This document shows, piece after piece, positions 5,459 through 7,595 of a DNA stretch of 7,595 nucleotides. A program made the position numbers and the translations under genes. The notes beneath the pieces are model-generated. The model did no database searches and had not been told where the DNA came from. It worked only from the letters and a program-made list of their open reading frames with translations. Each line of letters begins with the position of its first letter. Within the stretch, counting starts at the first letter, position 1. This stretch comes from CAZLLV01 sp964560325 (GTDB taxonomy: Bacteria; Acidobacteriota; Thermoanaerobaculia; Multivoradales; DATKCC01), in contig CAZLLV010000003.1 in NCBI GenBank assembly GCA_964560325.1, positions 1 to 7,595 of the forward strand, written 5' to 3'.

Positions 5459-7595
5459 CCGCGGTCTCCTCGTCCGGGAGCACGAACCGCATCGCCGCGT
5501 CGCGGTCGGCGCAGGAGGTGTCGAGGCCGGCCGCCGAGCCGGTCGCGAGGAACCGGGTCACCAGCTCCTCCGTGCAGGTGCCGGCGTCGACGTGGAACCC
5601 CTCGGCGAGGACCACATGGCGGCCGTTGGGCAGGTGGGAGGCGACTCGCTCGCCCCAGTGGGGGGGCGATACCGGGTCGCGGTGGCCGGAGAGGATGAGC
5701 ACCGGCGCGTCCGAGCGCACCGGCTCGGCGTAGCCCTCCGGCAGCTCGCCCCGGGGCCACAGGGCGCAGGCCCGGCGCTGCTGGTCGACCCGGTAGGTGC
5801 CGAGGAAGGTGCCCTCGGCCAGGCGCCGGGCTTCGGCTCCGTCGATCAGCGGGTCGTCCTCGGAGCAGACGACGGACAGGTACGCGCCCACCGACAGCAC
5901 CTGGCTGCCCGCCAGGGCCTGCCGGAGCCGCAGGACCAGCTCGGTGAGCTGCCGGTAGTCGCCGGCGTGGGAGTCGGCGATGAGGCGGGGGATGAGGATC
6001 GCCTCCTGGTCGTAGAGGCGCCAGCGGATCTCCTCGTCGAACAGGTGGCGGTCGAGGGTGATCGTGACCGGTTCCCCGCCCTCACCGACCGAGGGGTCCT
6101 CGATCGCCACCTCCGCCGGCTCTTCGTCGAGGCGCCGCCAGGTGGCCCAGAACCTCTCCTCCAGGTCCGGGTAGCTCTCGGCGCACACCGGGTCGGCGGC
6201 GCACGACTCGAACAGCAGGTCGAGGGCGCGCTGGGCGTCGGGCGCGTGGTGGGTGGGAATCGCCATGCCGGTGGGCACGGCGCCGGACAGGACGGCGCTC
6301 GCCACCCGCTGCGGGTGGCGGCGCAGGTAGACCAGGGCGACCCGGGAGCCGTAGGAGAGCCCGAACAGGTGGACCCGTTCGTAGCCCAGGGCCGCCCGCA
6401 CCGCGTCCAGGTCGTCCGCCGCGTCCGGGGTGGTGTAGTGGCGGGGGTCGATCCCCTCCGCCTCCAGGCGCTCGAGGCAGGCTTCGACCGCCGCCGGCGG
6501 GAACTGATCGCCGAGCACGGCGTGGGGGTCGGCGGTCGGCTCGCCGGGGCTCTCACCGCCGGTGAGGGGGCAGCGCAGGAGCCCGGAGCCGCCGGTGCCC
6601 CGCTGGTCGACCAGCACCAGGTCGTGCCGGTCGCGGATCGGCTCGAAGAGGCGGGCGAAGGCGGTGGCCCCCGCCACCGCGCTCTGCCCGGGACCGCCGA
6701 CCAGGGCGAAGATCGGGGCGGGTTTACCCCCGGAATCGTCGGCCCCGGAATCCGACCCGAGTCGGGCGGGGATCACCGCCACCCGGAGGTCGATCCGCCG
6801 GCCCTCCGGCGCGGCCCCCTCCTGTCGATTCTCCGGAACCGAGACCGTGCCGCAGTGGGCCGGTGCCTCGAGGCCGGGGAGCTCGCAGGGCGAGAAGCCG
6901 GGCGCGAGCGCGGCGCTCTCCTCGGCGTCCCCGGCGTCCTCCGCTTCGCCGCCGTCCCCGCCGGGGGTCTCGCCGCCGTCCAGCAGCTTCGCCGCCTCGG
7001 CGGCCAGGTCGATGGCGTTCAGCCGCTTCTCCTCCGGCAGGGGTTTGTTGACGTGCATGAAGAGGTGGGGCTCGGGCGGCGGCCCGCTCTCCCACCGGGT
7101 GCCGGGGGCGTAGAGGCTGAAGGTGTCCCAGCCGCTCTCCTCCTCGTCGGTGAACCCCAGGGCACCCTGGTAGAGGTCGGCCACCCGGTTCGAATCGGTC
7201 CAGAAATGCATCGCCCGCTCGTCGGGCACGAGCGCTGTCGCCGTCTTCGCGTCCTCCTCGGTCTCGCGGCCGAGCATCGGCCCCCAGACCACGTAGAGCT
7301 TCAGGTTGTCGTCATCCGTCTTCTGCATCAGATACCGGTGCACCACACGGGCGCTCCTGAGGCAGATCGCTCAGGTGGGGGAGAGGAGCATGACGACGCG
7401 CACCGCATCTTCGTGGCGGTTGAACGCGTCGCGCAGCTCCTCGGGCTCCGCGGACAGGGGGTGAAGCTCGGAGGTCACCGGCGCCGGCCGCTCGTCGCCG
7501 GGCTCGCCGATGCGCTCGAGCTCGAAGCGGTGGTGGTTCACGCCGCCCTCGACGAACTCGCCGGTCATCGTGGCGCCGTCCTCGGACAGGGTGCC
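5451..7595 (-). CDS. Probable selenoprotein: thioredoxin-like UxxC domain fused to S33/TAP-like alpha/beta hydrolase (5' partial)
   Basis: 714 residues are visible if the in-frame TGA at 7373-7371 is read as selenocysteine; the start is beyond the right edge. Numbering from the edge: 1-35 tail of a beta-rich domain; about 45-200 thioredoxin-like fold (strand VRVVMLLSPT, then Sec75-A-I-Cys78, a helix, strand YVVWGPML, and a late WDTFSLYAPGTRW block); about 206-232 a Gly/Asp/Glu linker; about 234-714 a tripeptidyl-aminopeptidase-type hydrolase. The hydrolase shows GGPGQS at 300-305 (oxyanion region), DQRGTGGSG, nucleophile Ser414 in GLSYGS, Asp640 in SGHRDP and His668 in EGFHVDAG, so the triad is complete. 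The family cleaves N-terminal peptides or esters; the substrate here is unknown. The stop overlaps the NRPS start. Secretion cannot be judged without the N-terminus. Alternative: TGA is a real stop and a 631-residue hydrolase starts at GTG 7346, which has a plausible ribosome binding site. The hydrolase call is firm; the Sec reading is a strong inference. Confidence 0.8.
5456..5471 (-). promoter_or_regulatory. Ribosome binding site and TTG start of the NRPS, overlapping the hydrolase stop
   Basis: GAGGAG at 5471-5466, a 7-nt spacer, then TTG at 5458-5456. The sequence TTGACTGA contains both the NRPS start and the hydrolase stop (TGA 5453-5451), an 8-nt overlap typical of translational coupling. 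No other ATG, GTG or TTG lies in the NRPS frame between the stop at 5560-5558 and ATG 5206, so this site decides the start. Confidence 0.82.
7323..7365 (-). promoter_or_regulatory. Candidate bacterial SECIS stem-loop after the TGA
   Basis: The transcript just after the TGA can fold as follows. The outer stem is CTGCCTCAG (7365-7357) with CTGATGCAG (7331-7323), eight pairs and one C/T mismatch. The upper stem is GCGCC (7354-7350) with GGTGC (7344-7340), including one G-U pair. The apical loop is CGUGU (7349-7345). The loop has G at its second position and begins 21 nt after the TGA; both fit the known features of bacterial SECIS elements (small loop with an early G, loop about 16-37 nt past UGA). 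It was folded by eye. GC-rich sequence forms hairpins easily, so this supports the Sec reading but does not prove it. Confidence 0.6.
7344..7358 (-). promoter_or_regulatory. Possible internal ribosome binding site and GTG restart for the hydrolase
   Basis: AGGAG at 7358-7354 lies 7 nt before GTG 7346-7344, in the hydrolase frame. It could start a 631-residue product if translation ends at the TGA. The same bases form part of the candidate SECIS stem and loop. A product starting here would lack the first strand of the thioredoxin fold and the redox motif. Confidence 0.4.
7371..7373 (-). other. In-frame TGA, probable selenocysteine codon (UxxC motif)
   Basis: TGA followed in frame by GCG ATC TGC gives U-A-I-C. 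It sits directly after a hydrophobic strand ending SPT and before a helix (LRSARVVHRYL), which is where thioredoxin-fold proteins carry CxxC. UxxC is an established selenoprotein motif in bacterial thioredoxin-like families. The frame stays open for more than 600 codons on the far side. Confidence 0.72.
7371..7595 (-). CDS. N-terminal segment up to the TGA (part of the same gene if TGA is Sec; separate partial CDS if it is a stop)
   Basis: The frame is open from the window edge to TGA 7373-7371 and is the same frame as the hydrolase downstream. The first visible residues (GTLSEDGATMTGEF, then HHRFELERI) look like the last strands of a beta-sheet domain of the kind often found before hydrolase domains, so ATG 7568 is probably internal; it also lacks a good Shine-Dalgarno. 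After a proline-rich hinge comes EPEELRDAFNRHEDAVRVVMLLSPT, a helix and strand that are the front of a thioredoxin fold. A stop here would end the protein exactly at the redox motif, leaving half a fold. That is the main reason for treating the segment as continuous with the next one. Confidence 0.55.
   Translation of the reverse strand, partial: GTLSEDGATMTGEFVEGGVNHHRFELERIGEPGDERPAPVTSELHPLSAEPEELRDAFNRHEDAVRVVMLLSPT

Noticed and set aside
98..5698. A 1866-codon plus-strand open frame spanning almost the whole NRPS
   Set aside because: It is in exact codon register opposite the NRPS. Stops in that register need TTA, CTA or TCA codons in the sense gene, which are practically unused at this GC content. 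Its translation is low-complexity Arg/Gly/Ala/Val/His with no recognisable motif, while the minus strand carries every NRPS core motif.
5846..6556. Minus-strand 236-codon frame inside the hydrolase
   Set aside because: Ser/Thr/Pro/Arg-rich shadow of the hydrolase, without motifs of its own.
6562..7113. Plus-strand 183-codon frame opposite the hydrolase N-terminal half
   Set aside because: Antisense shadow rich in Ser/Pro/Arg; no domain and no ribosome binding site that I can see.
5451..7346. Hydrolase as a complete 631-residue gene starting at GTG 7346
   Set aside because: Kept as the alternative only. This start would cut the thioredoxin-like fold after its redox motif, and the same frame continues upstream with the missing half of the fold.
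7371..7373. Sequencing error or pseudogene stop as the explanation for the TGA
   Set aside because: Not excluded, but the frame is intact on both sides, the TGA sits exactly at a redox cysteine position, and a SECIS-like hairpin follows; random nonsense mutation would rarely give all three.

Overview
The window is strongly GC-rich, with nearly all third codon positions G or C, and all real coding sequence is on the minus strand. Transcription runs from position 7595 down to 1. Two long genes are visible, both cut by a window edge. There is no intergenic stretch over 300 bases, and no tRNA, rRNA, CRISPR array or insertion sequence was seen. High GC, a multimodular NRPS and a probable selenoprotein together suggest a secondary-metabolite-rich soil or sediment bacterium such as an Acidobacteriota or Myxococcota member. 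That assignment is inference only.

Region 5451-7595 holds the upstream gene, whose 5' end lies outside the window. I read it as one protein: the tail of a beta-rich domain, a thioredoxin-like domain, an acidic linker, and an S33 / tripeptidyl-aminopeptidase-type alpha/beta hydrolase. The frame is interrupted by one TGA at 7373-7371. This TGA falls exactly where the first cysteine of a thioredoxin CxxC motif should be (x-A-I-C). It is followed by a stem-loop that fits a bacterial SECIS element. The favoured reading is therefore a selenocysteine UxxC protein fused to a hydrolase. The fallback is a true stop with restart at GTG 7346, giving a 631-residue hydrolase.

Region 1-5458 holds a nonribosomal peptide synthetase that begins with TTG, overlaps the hydrolase stop by 8 nt, and runs off the left edge (1819 residues visible). 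Its order is A-T-C-A-T-C(partial), so it starts with a loading module that has no condensation domain. The second adenylation domain has a near-canonical leucine code. The first has a code I cannot match to a substrate. No epimerase, methyltransferase or thioesterase lies in the visible part.

The two genes look translationally coupled, so the redox-hydrolase protein is probably part of the same peptide pathway (maturation, release, activation or self-protection). The role is not determined by the sequence. The very long plus-strand reading frame opposite the NRPS is an antisense shadow of a GC-rich gene.
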